DNA of 64,000 nucleotides from Sambucus nigra (lineage: Eukaryota; Streptophyta; Magnoliopsida; Dipsacales; Adoxaceae). The stretch's first letter is position 1, and every line of letters begins with the position of its first letter. Made by a program: the position numbers and the translations under genes. Below, piece after piece: positions 22,560 to 33,619 of this stretch. The DNA is taken from assembly GCA_949130495.1 (NCBI GenBank), contig OX422207.1:370595868-370659867 (forward strand). The letters run 5' to 3'. The notes under the pieces are model-generated. The model was not told where the DNA came from, made no database searches, and saw only the letters and a program-made list of their open reading frames with translations.

Positions 22560-24830
22560 ACCTTCTCAGTCATAGTGGTGAGTATGTCTGTTGACGACAG
22601 ATTGAATTTTGGGCCGAGGATTTGTAGGGGTCCCTCGCCACTGCCTGTAATGGTGGGGGGTTCCTCTCTTAGAAGTCCCACTCTTGAAACTGAATTTATT
22701 CGAGGTCCCTCACTTCCACATGCCATTGAGGAGGGTTCCCCTCTTGTGGGTTCCTCGTCTGGGGTATCTCGTTTGGAGGGATGGGTTTTGGTCCCAAATT
22801 GTTGGGGGCCCCTATTGGTCATGAAGTCAAACACGGGGCGATGTCTTGTGTGAGTCCCTCGTCAGGTATATTGGGGATGTGGGTGTCTCGCCAAATGATT
22901 TGTCTATGGGAGACTCCTCGCAGCTCTTTGATTTAGGGGGTTCCACGCAGCCGGGGTTTCCATATGGGGTCAATATGGCTAAGGGTTATGTGTTAGTAAT
23001 TGGTTTGAACCCTCATCATCTGCTGGGTTCCTCGATGTCTTCTGTCAATACAGGCGGCAGTTCCTCGTCCGACATGGCTTTAAACCCTTACAGTGTAATG
23101 CCTTCCTCGTGTTCCACCCCATCCATGGGGTTTCCTCATTTGCTACTACTTCTATGAGGAATTCCTCGAACAGATTTCAAATTGTGAATTTTTCACGATC
23201 GTCATAAGTTAAAAACTTGGGATGTTCCTCACGTGTTGCTGTCATGGGGAGCGCTCTGCCAACTGTGGGTGTCTCGCGACCCTCTTTGTTGGTGATTTCC
23301 TCACCGTACATTTTTCTGTTAGAGGTTTTCGCTCTTTGGGTTCCTCACAAAAAACAAAAACTTTTTACCAGGGGTTATCGCGAGCCGCCGCTGATGGGGA
23401 GTTTAATTTTAGCAGTATGGATTCTTTGCCTACTTTGAGTTTCTGGTGTGTCGCCGTCAATGAGGCATTTGATTTTGGGAGCATGGGTTTTACCACTAGC
23501 GAGGGTTACTCGACCGGGTTTGCTATTACTTTGGGTTTCTCACATGTTGATTTCATTTATAGGAGTTCCTTAATGTATGCTGTCTATATAATCAACGGTT
23601 CCTCGTTGGAAATGGTTTGAAACCCATATCATGTATCGGGTTCCTCATCAGCGACATCGTCATTGGAAAATTTAGGATGTGTTGCAAGGGAGGGTTCCTC
23701 GACTGGTGCAACTCCGTCTTTCGGTTCTACGTGCCCTCAAAGGTTAGGCAAGAGTGTATCTCTTATGGGTTCCTTGCGACCCTTGTTAACTGAAGAGGGC
23801 TTCTCGCCCAGAGAACCCTCATTTGGATCCGCACTTGCTTGTGAGTCCTTACAATCCCAAGAGGCTTAAAGGGGTTCCTCTCTTAAGGTGTCTACTACCA
23901 AGGGTCCCTCGTCTGAAATATTTGCCTCCACTTTAGTTTTTTTCTATTTGGTGTCCCCCTCTTATGGGTTCCTCGCATAGAGTTGGTGGTTGTTTTGGGT
24001 TCAGTGCTTTATCCCACTATGTTCGTGGGTTCCTCATGTGTATCTCCTCTGGCGACGACCTTTGTTTCCTCTCATATTGATTTCGTGCATGAGGGTTTAC
24101 ATTATATGGGTTACTCGCACACCACTGTTGATGAAGATAATACTTTTTGCAATATGGGCATTTTTACAGCTGTTACGTCATCAAGAAGTTAGTTTTTGTG
24201 GCCAAAGGTTGGAGGTTCTGTTGCCCCAAGTTTTTCGCTGACGAGGGGTATTACTCGGGGTCCCTCGCAAGTTGGGTTTCTACCGGAGGCTTCCTCAACT
24301 ATTCCAAATAGTTCGTCGTTTGATTTTCCATCTGGCAGTGGTGTAGCCAAGGGCTTCTCTTGAGACTCATTGCACACCATGTGTTCCTCTCCGAACTCCA
24401 TAACCGGGGATTTTTCGTCGCTCCCAAATTTGGGTGGGTCTATTATTCAAACTTCCTCGCCATTTCCCACAGTGTGTTCAAAGTTCTTTATGGCCGCAGG
24501 TTCCTCACCAAGAGCCACTTCTCTGTTAATGGGTTCCTCTCGTATTAACTTTTCATCCGAGGGTGTCTCATCGTCAGCACCAGAGGTTGCTGAGTTGGTT
24601 CTTATGGGCGAGGGTTCCTCGCGAGCTAGCGTTACCTTTATTGGTTCCTCGCCAAACTACAATTTTTTCTAAGGTTGGGGGTATTGAGCATGGGAGGATC
24701 CTCATATGGGCCTTCTGCCACTATGGGTTCCTCACTTGGACCAATAATGTTCGGGGTCCCTTGTTGGGAACCCGGATCACTGAGGGTTCCTCATATGGGA
24801 CTTCTGCTACACTAGGATTTTTTTTCTTTT
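22560..24830 (-). repeat. degenerate coding repeat ('EEP' repeats) of T2
   Basis: The word GGGTTCCTC(G/A) or a one-base variant occurs some thirty times on the plus strand at irregular 25-110-base spacing. On the minus strand it reads GAGGAACCC, i.e. Glu-Glu-Pro. Open minus-strand pieces show the pattern in protein form, for example REEPSPI, IREEPINRE, GEEPAAI and DEEPTRGEP. The likely interpretation is a long acidic repeat protein continuing the ORF at 24807-25301, now broken by frameshifts. The plus-strand frames read as Gly-Ser-Ser repeats and also contain several ORFs, so strand choice rests on the element's direction. Confidence 0.65.
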
Positions 24831-25301
24831 TTTGACATTGAATTTGAAAATTTTGGGTGGAGCATACCCCTTTGGGCATGGTTTCTCATTCACATCTTGT
24901 GGGCAGGGGTCCTGCAACTCTTCATACAAATGAGCACCCTCCCTATGAGAAGAGGAGAGCAACTTCCTGACCTCTTTCGTAGTAATAACTTTAGAGGGTG
25001 ATTCCTCTAAACTCATGCCCTTGCCTGCTGATGATCTTAATGGTGTTACAACTTGCTCTGACGTCGGCCTCCACGACCGAGCTACTTTTACCAAAATCAT
25101 CGTCGGAGCGACTGCCCCTACAGAGGGGGCTGTCATCGGAGATGCTGCCGGTGAACTGGCATGCCCTTCCTCAGGAGCAGGTACTCTAGCTCCGATCACC
25201 ACCACATCCTCCTGAGTGGTCTGGTCTCTTTGATCTCCATTCCTAAATGGAATGTCTTCAAACACTAACTTCTTAGAAACATTAAAACCTTCTTTGTCCA
25301 T
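24807..25301 (-). CDS. unidentified ORF just after the T2 primer-binding site
   Basis: A 164-residue frame opens with ATG 16 bases from the PBS, an unusually short leader. It is acidic at first (LVFEDIPF, DQRDQTTQED), then Ala/Pro/Ser-rich (APEEGHASSPAASPMTAPS), then charged. It ends in a basic tail (KIFKFNVKKRKK) read through adjoining runs of A. Just after these runs another frame continues with VAEVPYEEPSVI and SEEP repeats, so slippage in the A-runs probably separated this piece from the repeat domain. The position is that of gag in a gypsy element, but no gag, zinc-knuckle or protease motif is seen. The function is unknown. Confidence 0.5.
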   Translation of the reverse strand: MDKEGFNVSKKLVFEDIPFRNGDQRDQTTQEDVVVIGARVPAPEEGHASSPAASPMTAPSVGAVAPTMILVKVARSWRPTSEQVVTPLRSSAGKGMSLEESPSKVITTKEVRKLLSSSHREGAHLYEELQDPCPQDVNEKPCPKGYAPPKIFKFNVKKRKKILV

Positions 25302-25316
25302 GGAAGTGAGGATACC

Positions 25317-25336
25317 TCCCCAGCGGAGTCGCCAAA
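25317..25336 (-). promoter_or_regulatory. primer-binding site of T2
   Basis: The minus strand reads TTTGGCGACTCCGCTGGGGA, the PBS and leader sequence typical of plant Tat-type gypsy elements. It follows an LTR end of the form CCCTCA. Confidence 0.85.
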
Positions 25337-25708
25337 CGTATGAGGGTAGTGAGACTGGGGTCTATGAATAACTGGAAAAGGTGAGGCGTGACCCACTCTA
25401 ATAGATGTTGTCTACAAGGTTCTCAAGAACTTCTAGAGTAGCTTTTGATGAGACCTTTTCCTTTTGGTAAAAATGGAGCTCAAGATGGAACTCCCTCCCT
25501 GCAAGAAGATGAACTTCCACAACAATAGTAATTTTCTAAAGAGGAGCTCCTGAGAGTGATGGTTGCCAGCGGGGAGTGAAATAACAATGCACTTAGCACT
25601 TAGAGAGAGAGCATGGAGATAATACTAGAGAGGTTCTGGTGTGATGTTGACAAAGTAATTTCCCTATTGAGTTTTTTTATATTTTCTTGACATTTGCCCA
25701 GGGGTCCT

Positions 25709-25716
25709 ATTTATAC
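25709..25716 (-). promoter_or_regulatory. TATA box in T2 LTR
   Basis: The minus strand reads GTATAAATAGG about 370 bases before the PBS, a normal spacing for an LTR promoter with R and U5 between. Confidence 0.6.
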
Positions 25717-26367
25717 TAGGGCACTAGGGTCGGGTTGGCACTTTTGGCGCCAAAACATAGATGGTTGGTGAGATACAAGGTCTGTAGTATTCCATTTGTC
25801 CCTACCTGTGTGCAGCAGCCTGTTCCCTCAGACAAGTGCCATCTAGTGCAACGCAAATTCAAAAGGCAAATATGTCTCGTAATGGTAACAAAATATCTGA
25901 TTTGGTAAATATCTTTTGAAACGGTAACTTGTGGTGCAAAACTTTTTCAAATCTTGAGAAGGGAGGCCTTAAGGACCCATCTCCTCTAAAATCCTTGATT
26001 TTTCTTCAGAGGGACCTTGAGGACCCCCTCTTGTGAGAAAGTCATTTTTTATAAGGAGTTCATTCCTTGTGAGCAGCAAGCTCTTTGGCTGCCAACTTTA
26101 CTTATGACCAAGTGTGCGGTGTGTGTAGTCTTGAGTGACTTCTAGGTCTCCTACTAGTATTCTCTCAATCCTATAGTGTTAAGTGATTCAACTTGCTCAA
26201 AATACCTTGTCCCTCAGCCGCCAAGCTAAAACTCCCAATAGATCACAACTGGCCTACTTGAGCCCTGCTTGCTCAACTAGGCAACCTGTACAAGCAAATA
26301 AGTGTTAGTACTTTTGCTCTTTTTCATGATGAGGGGTTGCTTATGGTAGACACCGCATCGTCCTAAC

Positions 26368-27737
26368 TTGGTTTTCTGGGAGCTGAGGGTGGAAGGACCT
26401 TGCATGTCTCTTCTTCCATGTGTATTTCTGTTATTGAGGAACCCTGGTGGGGGATTCCTCCTCAAATATCATTTTTTTTCTGTTGAGGAAGCCTTGGGGG
26501 GTCCTTCTCATTGTCATTTCTGCAAGGACCCTGGTGGGGGATTACCTCTCAACCTCCACTTTGGTTGTGTTCCTCTCATCGTGAGTTTCTGCGGAGACTA
26601 TGGGGAAGTCCCTCTTAACAATGGTTCCTTCTCAACTTGAGTTCCTGTAGGGACCCTTACGGGGGACCTCTTAGCTTGGGATTCTGTAGGGACCCTTGCG
26701 ATGGCCCTTCTTAATTTGGGCTTCTGTAAGGACCCTTACGATGACCCTTCTCAACTTGGGTTTTTGTAAGGACCCTTGCGGTTTCCCTTTTCAACTTGAG
26801 CTTCTGTAGGGACCCTTACAGTGACCCTTACCAACTTGACCTTATGTAGGGACCCTTGCGGTGGCCCTTCTCAACTTGAGTTTCTGCAGAGACCCTTGCG
26901 GTGTCCTTTCTCAACTTAGGCATTTAGAGGGACCCTAGCGGTGGAACTTCTCAACTTTAATTTCTGCAGGGACCCTTGCAGTGTCCCTTCTGAACTTGGG
27001 CTTCTGTAGGGACCCTTAGGGTGTCCCTTATCAATATGAGTTTCTTCAGGAACCCTAGCGATGACCCTTCTCAACTTGGGCTTTTGTAAGGACCCTTTCG
27101 GTGGCCCTTATCAACTTTAGCTTCTGCAGGGACCCTTGCGGTGGTTCTTCTTAACTTGAGCTTCTGCAGGGACCCTTGCAGTGGCTCTTCTCAACTTGAG
27201 CTTCTACGGTGACCATTGTGGTGGACCTTCTCAACTTGAGATTCTATGGGGACCCTTGCGGTGACCCTTCTCAACTTGGGCTTCTGCAAGGACCCTTGCG
27301 ATGGCCCTTCTCAACTTGAGTTTCAATAAGGACCCTTGCGGTGGCCCTTCTCAACTTGGGCTTCTTCTGCTACCTAAGTGGAGTTTCTTCTTAACTTGGG
27401 TTTCTATAGTGACCCTTGCAGTGGACCTTCTCAACTTGAGTTTCTATATGGACCTTTATGGTGGCCCTTCTCAACTTGATTTTCTGTAGGGACCCTTGCG
27501 ATGGCCCTTCTCAACTTGGTCTTCTGTTTCTACCTAAGTGGGTTCCCTATCAACTTGGATTTCTGCAGTGACCCTTGTGGCGGCCTTTATCAACTTGAGT
27601 TTCTGTAGGTACCCTTGTGGTGGCCTTTCTCAACTTGAGTTTTTGTAGGGACCCTTATGGTGGTCCTTCTCAACTTGGGCTTCTAATGCTACCTTGGTGA
27701 GGTTTCTTCTCAACTTGGGTTTCTGTACGAACCCCAC
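26368..27737. repeat. minisatellite C, 40-bp units
   Basis: From about 26640 the unit GGGACCCTTGCGGTGGCCCT plus TCTCAACTTGAGCTTCTGTA repeats with a period of exactly 40 (starts near 26689, 26729, 26769, 26809, 26849 and on), about 27 copies to 27725. Several variant units contain GCTACCTAAGTGG. A looser form (GGACCCTGGTGGGGGAT) occupies 26368-26640. Forty is not a multiple of three, so ORFs through it are incidental. Confidence 0.92.
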
Positions 27738-29179
27738 GACACCCTTCTACAGGTTTTTTATACAAAATATATTATGTAAAGTATTACTAATAAAGTATTG
27801 AATATTAATATATGTATGATCTAAAGTAAAAGCTAAATTACAAACTTATATAACTAATGCGAAAATAAAAAAAAATTAAAGAGAAAGAAAAATATTTGGA
27901 CCTTCTTTGGAGACTTGGAGATTGATCTTGATTTATGATGATCTTCCTTGCAAGTGAGTGAAGAATGTAGGGGGGTTTTTCTAAATTGGGTGTGAATGTG
28001 TTAGAAATGAAAGGTGGAGAAATGTTTCAAATAAGGAAATCTCCATAACTTAAGAATAATGTTGCTGAGATCAATGAAGTTGATGTTTTTGAGGTGCCTT
28101 CATGGTGACCTCATGATCCCCTTATATAGGGTCAAGGTGCTTCCACTCGACATTATCCTTTCCCTTCTTATTTGCAAGTAACCCTAGACACACTACCGAT
28201 AGGCAGGGAAATGGACCAGCCAATTGGTAGTTTCATGCAGATTTTTAAAAAAAAATGGTCATAAAATGCAATTTGTAAGATCAAATCACGTACGAGGCAT
28301 ACAATTGGAAAAGTTGTTCATAGATATTTAAGAATCTTTGGCCTCTCCTGGGTCTGGGAGTTGACTTTGGGTCAAACTGGGCTCAAAAGCATTTGTCGGT
28401 CCTTTAGATAAAAGATTGTCAGACGAGAGTGGATCATTTATCCAAACCATAAGTTTGAATTACGCACAGAGTGGCGTATTGGAAGGGTTATGGGAGGAAC
28501 TTTGATTTTCCAAAGAGCTTTACTCGGTTTGGTGAGTTGACTCTGGTAAAATGGCTCCTGAAAGTGCCCACTACCCCTTCAGAGTAAAATCGGTCATTCA
28601 TCCATACAAAAAGGATGATTCGTGCACAGAGCAGACCCTTGGAAAGGGTATTCAGTGCCGTTCGAAGATTCATTCAGTCTCGTTCGAGTTGAAGAGTTGA
28701 CTTTGGTTAAATAGGGCCCGAGAACACTCAGTGGCCTGACAATCAGCTTTTAAGAGAAAATAGATTATTTGTCCGAACAGTTATGCCATTTCATGCTTAG
28801 GGTGGACCGTTAAAAATGGTTTTAGTGCCTTTAGAAGATTCATTGAGATTTTTCTCTGACGATGAAGTTGATTTGGATCAAAACACGATCCGAGAGCACT
28901 CAGTGGCCTCCGGATCGATGTTTGGTAGCAAAATGATTCATTCATTTGAACCATTATGATGATTCACCCATAGGGAAAACCGTTAGAAATTTTATTCAGA
29001 GCCCTTAAAATTTTGATTGATCTTTCGCACCGACGATGAAGTTGATCAGAGTCAACGGGCCCGGGAGCACCCCATGGCCTTTAGATCGGTACTCGGAGTG
29101 TCAACTAGGGTTTGTGGTTAACAGGGAGGTTATACGTACCTAAGAAAGGACTTGGGGGTCCTAGAATGTGGTGTATACA
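27738..29179 (-). repeat. 3' LTR of T0
   Basis: It matches 47780-49173 over its length, for example GGACCTTCTTTGGAGACTTG, CTTATATAGGGTCAAG and repeated half-similar blocks with GATTCATT. It starts TGTATACACCACAT on the minus strand. A TATA box is at 28122-28129. Its low-coordinate end is decayed (CGACACCC versus TGTAACATT in the partner). Confidence 0.85.
28122..28129 (-). promoter_or_regulatory. TATA box in T0 LTR
   Basis: The minus strand reads CCCTATATAAGGGG. The identical box in the other LTR lies at 48162-48169. U3 is about 1.05 kb. Confidence 0.6.
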
Positions 29180-29203
29180 GATCCCCTCGAATATACACCA
29201 CAT
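29168..29203. repeat. 12-bp perfect inverted repeat spanning the T0 LTR edge and PPT
   Basis: ATGTGGTGTATA at 29166-29177 is matched by TATACACCACAT at 29192-29203, with a 14-base spacer that includes the polypurine motif TCGAGGGGATC (minus strand). The LTR starts within the left arm. Confidence 0.85.
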
Positions 29204-29234
29204 GGATATTTTGGGAAAGAAATAAATTCTACGG

Positions 29235-29690
29235 ACCTAAGGGATGAGGATGACCATTTTAGAGGGTCGAGGTTGATTCTGAGGACCTAAGGTATAGTTG
29301 GGGATGAACAATTCTACAGGATGTGGTTAATTCTGAGGACCTAATTCTGGAGATGGATGATTCTGTGGGTCTAGGTCAATTCTGAGGACCTAAAATTATG
29401 GCAACCAATTCTCCAAGTCGAGGTCAATTCTGCAGAACTAAAGTTGGGGCTATCAATTACGCAAGTTGAGGTCAATTATGTGGACCTAAAGTAAGGGTAA
29501 CCAATTCTGTGGGTCGAGTTTAATTATGAGGACCTAAAGTAGGGACGACTAATTCTGTGGGTCGAGGTCAATTCTAAGAACCTAAAGTTGGGGCGATCAA
29601 TTCTACGGGTCGAGGTTAATTCTGAGGACCTAAGGTAGGGCGACCAAATCTACGAGTCAAGGTTAATTATGAGGACCTGTTGTTGTAACA
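29235..29690. repeat. minisatellite D, 48-bp units
   Basis: About nine units share GAGGACCTAAAGTAGGG, CAATTCTGTGGGTCGAGGT and CAATTCT, with starts near 29335, 29384, 29432, 29480, 29528, 29576 and 29624. It lies immediately upstream of the 3' LTR in element sense, the usual place for satellite-like arrays in Tat/Ogre elements. Confidence 0.9.
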
Positions 29691-30457
29691 CGTGGGTTTC
29701 TCTCTCGGGAGTCTTTAATTTACCTCTTCCAAAGCTCTACTAGGGAAAAGACATCTGGTTTGGGATTATAACCTTTTGAGAAGAGAAAGCTTTGTTGGGT
29801 GAGATGAAATTCTTATGGTGGATGGATCAGAATAAAACTTAGTCTGGAAATTTCGCTGGGGAAACAGTTGATGACTTGAGGTTTTTGGATTCAAGTGGGG
29901 AATGTGTTTCTCTAATACACTGCCAGGGAGGGATATTCGAATGTCTTATATATCCACTAGGGAAACAATTAATGACTTTTTAGGATTCCGTTAGGGAATT
30001 ATAGCAAACTCTAGGGATGCGGGCGTGCTGTTTTAGGGCTTAAATTTGGGATAAGAACATATTTTGAATATGGAGAGGAATTTTAAAATCTTGAAAAATG
30101 GTTTTGTTGGCGAAAAAACGTTCCAATATTTATTTGGCAATTTTAGGAATTTTTTTAAATCTTTTTGGAATTTTCTAGCATTTTCTTGGATTTTTTATAC
30201 AAAATTTTAAGGGGGTGCTGACCGACATGTTGTAAGGGTTATTATTTGACAATGGCATGTTCGTGTGGGCTGCCTTAGTACGGGGAAGCGGAAGGTGCCG
30301 GTCGATGGGTGTTAGGGGACTACCAATCGACATGGCGTTTACCCTCCTATAAAATGGGTGAGTTCTCCTTATTTTTCACAGCTTCTAGCATTCGGATATT
30401 CGGCCCTTTCTTGCTAAGATTCGTTCCTGAGGCTTTTTCATTCTTCGAGTCTTAAAA
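29691..30457. other. T0 spacer, no gene seen
   Basis: Between array D and the antisense ORF. No recognised protein. It probably includes the promoter and 3' side of the antisense gene and the element's untranslated region. Confidence 0.4.
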
Positions 30458-31560
30458 ATGGAAAATTTTTTGGGTAACGCGACTCATGTGGTGTGGTTAA
30501 GTGTCGATGATTGGGATAACCTAGAGTGGCGAGATAGGGTGCCCCTTGCATGGGGCAACAAAAATGCCTTCGAGTTGTTCGAGCCAGTCTTTTCTTCTTT
30601 TTTTTCCTTAAGTTAAAAAAATGTTTCGTTATTTTGGGAGACTGACATAGCTTTCATGAGCTTTCATTCTCAAGGGATGATGGGGTTTAAGGATGTGTGG
30701 AATCACCTTTCGTAGGTGGTGCTCTAGTAGTTTCCTTTGCGGGTTTTGGTCGCCTAGCATATTCTTTGGACGAGACATCGTGCTCTATGTTTTCTTTATC
30801 CGCGCTGGGGGAGAGGTGGTGGGAAACTACCCACACCATTAATTTGGGATTTGGTGAGATGATGATGACTCCCATTGACATCTAGCAGCTATTGAGGATT
30901 GATTGCGAGGGCATGCAGATTGAGGTGGACTGGTCTTTGAGGGTGACACCCCAGGCGATTGATGTTGCGTTAGGAAACGTGGGGAGGACAGTCTCTGGTG
31001 ATTCTCTCTGCATTTCTCCTCTGTGAGAGATGATTTTAAGTTGGATGATCGATGAGGCAGAGAGGCTACAAGTATGGCAGATGGTTCATTTATTCATTAT
31101 TCTTTTATTGGGGGTTTATTTGTGGAGTCAGGTAGCGACGTTGTCCACCTATAGTTTTTAAGATTTTTGAGGGTATTTTCGAATATTCCCCTTGATGAAT
31201 GGGGGAGCCTAACCTTGGTGACACTTTAGTCTTCTAGGGATGCTTTCAAATGGTGTTGCTGGCAGATGTTTATGGGGGCCACATATCTTCTGGAGGTAAC
31301 TCTCACATTTCTCTTTATGTATTTCTTACATTTTTCCTTTTTGGTTTTTTCTGATTGATGGCTCTTGTCCTTTCTGCATACTTGGTTTTATAAGGTGATC
31401 GGGCTCAATCCCGTTTGATACGCTTTCATGATGAGGGATGGGTAACTTCTTCCAGATGTACCGGTGGTAGAAGTCCAATCGGAGGTCAAAGCAGTATCTT
31501 TCTCCGTAGGCGGTGTGTCAGGCCTTGAACACCCTGATGAGCGACCATGTTATTACTTTT
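30458..31560 (+). pseudogene. antisense plant mobile domain (PMD) ORF in T0
   Basis: On the plus strand, opposite to gag, the frame starts MENFLG and continues with DWDNLEWRDRVPL. After a shift it reads GALVVSFAGFGRLAYS, then LGERWWETTHTINLGFGEMM with TPIDI. This last block matches the PMD signature 'L.ERW...T.TFH..FGEMT.T..D' of MAIN/MAIL1-type proteins. Further pieces (WSLRVTPQAIDVALG, MIDEAERLQVW) follow, with several stops and at least one frameshift. PMD genes are known as extra antisense ORFs in the 3' region of some plant Ty3/gypsy elements, and the position here agrees. Host PMD proteins act in genome silencing; the role in elements is unknown. Confidence 0.72.
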
Positions 31561-31689
31561 TTCTTTTGAATCCTTTTTTGGTATTTAATTTGTTTGCTCA
31601 AATATTAATATCTATTGGAAATTGCAGGTGACTTTCTTCCCTTAGGGGATGGCTGCCATGATTTGTACTGCATCATCTAAACGGACTTC

Positions 31690-32062
31690 ATCGACGTGTA
31701 CCACCCAATTATCTGACTCTCGAGCCTACTTTCGAGCTTCCAGGAATAGGATCCTAAACTTTTGAAAGTCTATGGTCATTTCAGAGGGCAATTTCATCCC
31801 AAACTCTGGAAGCTAGTTCAGTACTACTAGAAATTCCATATCTTTCCCTCCGGATCAGGTACAAATGGCAATACACTCCCTTTTCAAAAAGTGACAGCGA
31901 TTGGTCGATAAAATATGTAGGGTGTAGGAGAAAATATGGGTATGATGGGTACTTTACTGGGTACGATCTGGGTAGATGGATCAAATTCTGGGACATTCTC
32001 TAGGAAGATGGCATTTGTATGGTTTGGAAGTGTATTTTTGAGATTGACCAATGGGGTTGTTG
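31690..32062 (-). pseudogene. T0 gag, 3' part beyond the T1 insertion
   Basis: Immediately left of T1 the minus strand opens with INNPIGQSQ in one frame and PLVNLKNTLPNH in another; the latter resembles the 'NPLPNH' segment that follows the zinc-binding region in such gags. On the far side of T1 the gag ends GLIDWGIINN, so the same three residues (INN) appear on both sides, as expected from a target-site duplication. Further on, PYFLLHPTYFIDQ and SSSTELASRVWDEIAL are readable but not recognised. Confidence 0.6.
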
Positions 32063-32867
32063 ATGGTGTTAAGAATAGCACCAGCAGATGAGGTGTTGAT
32101 AAGCTCAAGTTAGCAATAACAATGGCAACTCAAGAGTAATATCTAGTATAAAACGACGAGGAGAACAGGAGAAACACTGACATATAAGTGGCCTGTGATA
32201 CAATCTCTCACTTTCTCTCTCTATTGCGTATTTTTGCAGAGCTCCCACTAGGGTTACAATTATGGATCCCCGTCCAAGGTAGGAGAAGACATGTATTTAT
32301 AGTGCCTGGGGGTGTAGTGTACCCCCAAGTATTCCATGAGCATGTGTGAGTTGAATACACTAATCGTAGGTGGACACCTAGTTGTATTATATGTGAAGAA
32401 TAATGACCAAATATTCCCTCACATGAGGGGAATGATTTGGTTATAACTGATTTTCCACGTGTTCCAAGTCTTCCATGCGCTTGCGTGTGCTCGGACTTGT
32501 GACATTATCTGGTGGAACCTCAAACCCACTGAGTATGATGTTGAGACCTCGGACCAGTCGAGAACGATATTAGGCAATAGTTTCTTTGTCTTATCAATCA
32601 TAAGCATGACCTCGATCAAGGAGACTGGCTCAGGTTAAGTATAAGGTAGGTTTCAGTGTCGGTTGAGGCAGAGTACGATGTGGGCAATATCTTAAGCTCG
32701 TAAGATGCTATTGACCTCGACTACTAAACGGCTGAGCTTAGTCAATGAGTAACCGACCTTGCACAAGATGACCTTTCTGAGGGATACTGTGAGCCTCCTG
32801 ACGACTCGGCTGTGAGGTCAGTTGAGGTTGGTGACTCCAAGTACGTGGGTACACTTTGGGCATATCA
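32063..32867 (-). repeat. 3' LTR of T1
   Basis: About 800 bp, matching 43033-43883. The minus strand starts TGATATGCCCAAAGTG. A TATA box (ACTATAAATACATG, minus) is at 32294-32302. Relative to the partner LTR it lacks a block near 43165-43220 (GGTTCAGCCAATTTGGCC and following). Confidence 0.9.
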
Positions 32868-32884
32868 ATCACCCCTAGCCCTTA
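32868..32884 (-). promoter_or_regulatory. polypurine tract of T1
   Basis: The minus strand reads AAGGGCTAGGGGTGAT directly before the 3' LTR. It is the expected primer for plus-strand synthesis. Confidence 0.7.
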
Positions 32885-33619
32885 GTCTCCTATGTGAGTG
32901 GGTGACTGAGGGGTATATGAGTCAAGATAACGAAGGGACGCTTTTGGTGTCTTGAGGTTTGGAGTGGTCCTTTGGACACATTTCACTCTTTGAAATGACT
33001 AGCGTTCTTACCAAGGTATGGAAGTTCTGACGGTGCTTTTTGAGATTTCTAGGGAAATGGTGAGTGCCTAGGGAGTTGAGCCACATCATTAGGAAAGGTT
33101 TAAAACCCTTTTTTCCTTATTTCTCTTTTTTTCTTCTCGTTTCACCTGCCTAGCTCTCTTGTTGCAAGAACTTTATCTCACCGCCATAGCCAATAGCTTC
33201 ATCATTTCTCAGGTCTTTAGGTTATCTTGGGTTTGTCATCCTTGCCCTTTCATTACCCTTTACTCATGTAACCTTCTTATTCCTTGTTTTCTATAATTTT
33301 TGGATTTATTTATTTCGACGAGTTATTCTGGTCTCCGACGAGGCCTAGCACCCTTGTTTGGTGGTTTTTCATGAGAGACAGTGGACTATAGGGTCTATTT
33401 CATATTCACTTAGTCATCTTAATATTAGGTTAGGTTAGAATCGGTATTGTAAGGTTTTTCGATTGATCATGGGTTACCTTCTTCGGTGAACTTCTTTGCA
33501 CCTATTTTTGGTGTTCTTGGTGTAAACCATTTGGATTACCAGTTTGATATTTACTTCGAGTTGTACACGTTGTTTACTTGTTTTCCCCTTTTATTTTGAC
33601 CTCGCAAGTGTAGTGTCGT

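Larger units (their letters stand above)
21254..27737 (-). mobile_element. Tat-like gypsy remnant T2 (minus strand)
   Basis: The direction is set by the PBS at 25317-25336 and a TATA box at 25709-25716, both on the minus strand. An ORF begins 16 bases after the PBS. Downstream are a 2.2-kb degenerate coding repeat and a 56-bp minisatellite that the CACTA element has entered. No RT, INT or protease is visible. The LTR beyond the PBS holds a 40-bp minisatellite. The right boundary with T0 is uncertain, and no second LTR was found. Confidence 0.55.
25341..27737 (-). repeat. probable 5' LTR of T2, outer edge uncertain
   Basis: It is placed by the PBS on its left and a promoter-like TATA box inside. 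R/U5-like sequence lies at 25341-25700. The distal part contains the 40-bp array. The outer edge is set only by the neighbouring T0 LTR; the 40-bp array could instead be 3' untranslated sequence of another Tat element into which T0 inserted. Confidence 0.45.

Noticed and set aside
22539..24672. Several plus-strand ORFs rich in Gly-Ser-Ser
   Set aside because: They arise from the GGTTCCTC repeat read on the plus strand in changing frames. The PBS and TATA box of T2 point to the minus strand, so I describe the repeat instead.
26640..27737. CRISPR-like regular spacing
   Set aside because: The units are directly adjacent 40-base tandem repeats with no unique spacers, in plant DNA.
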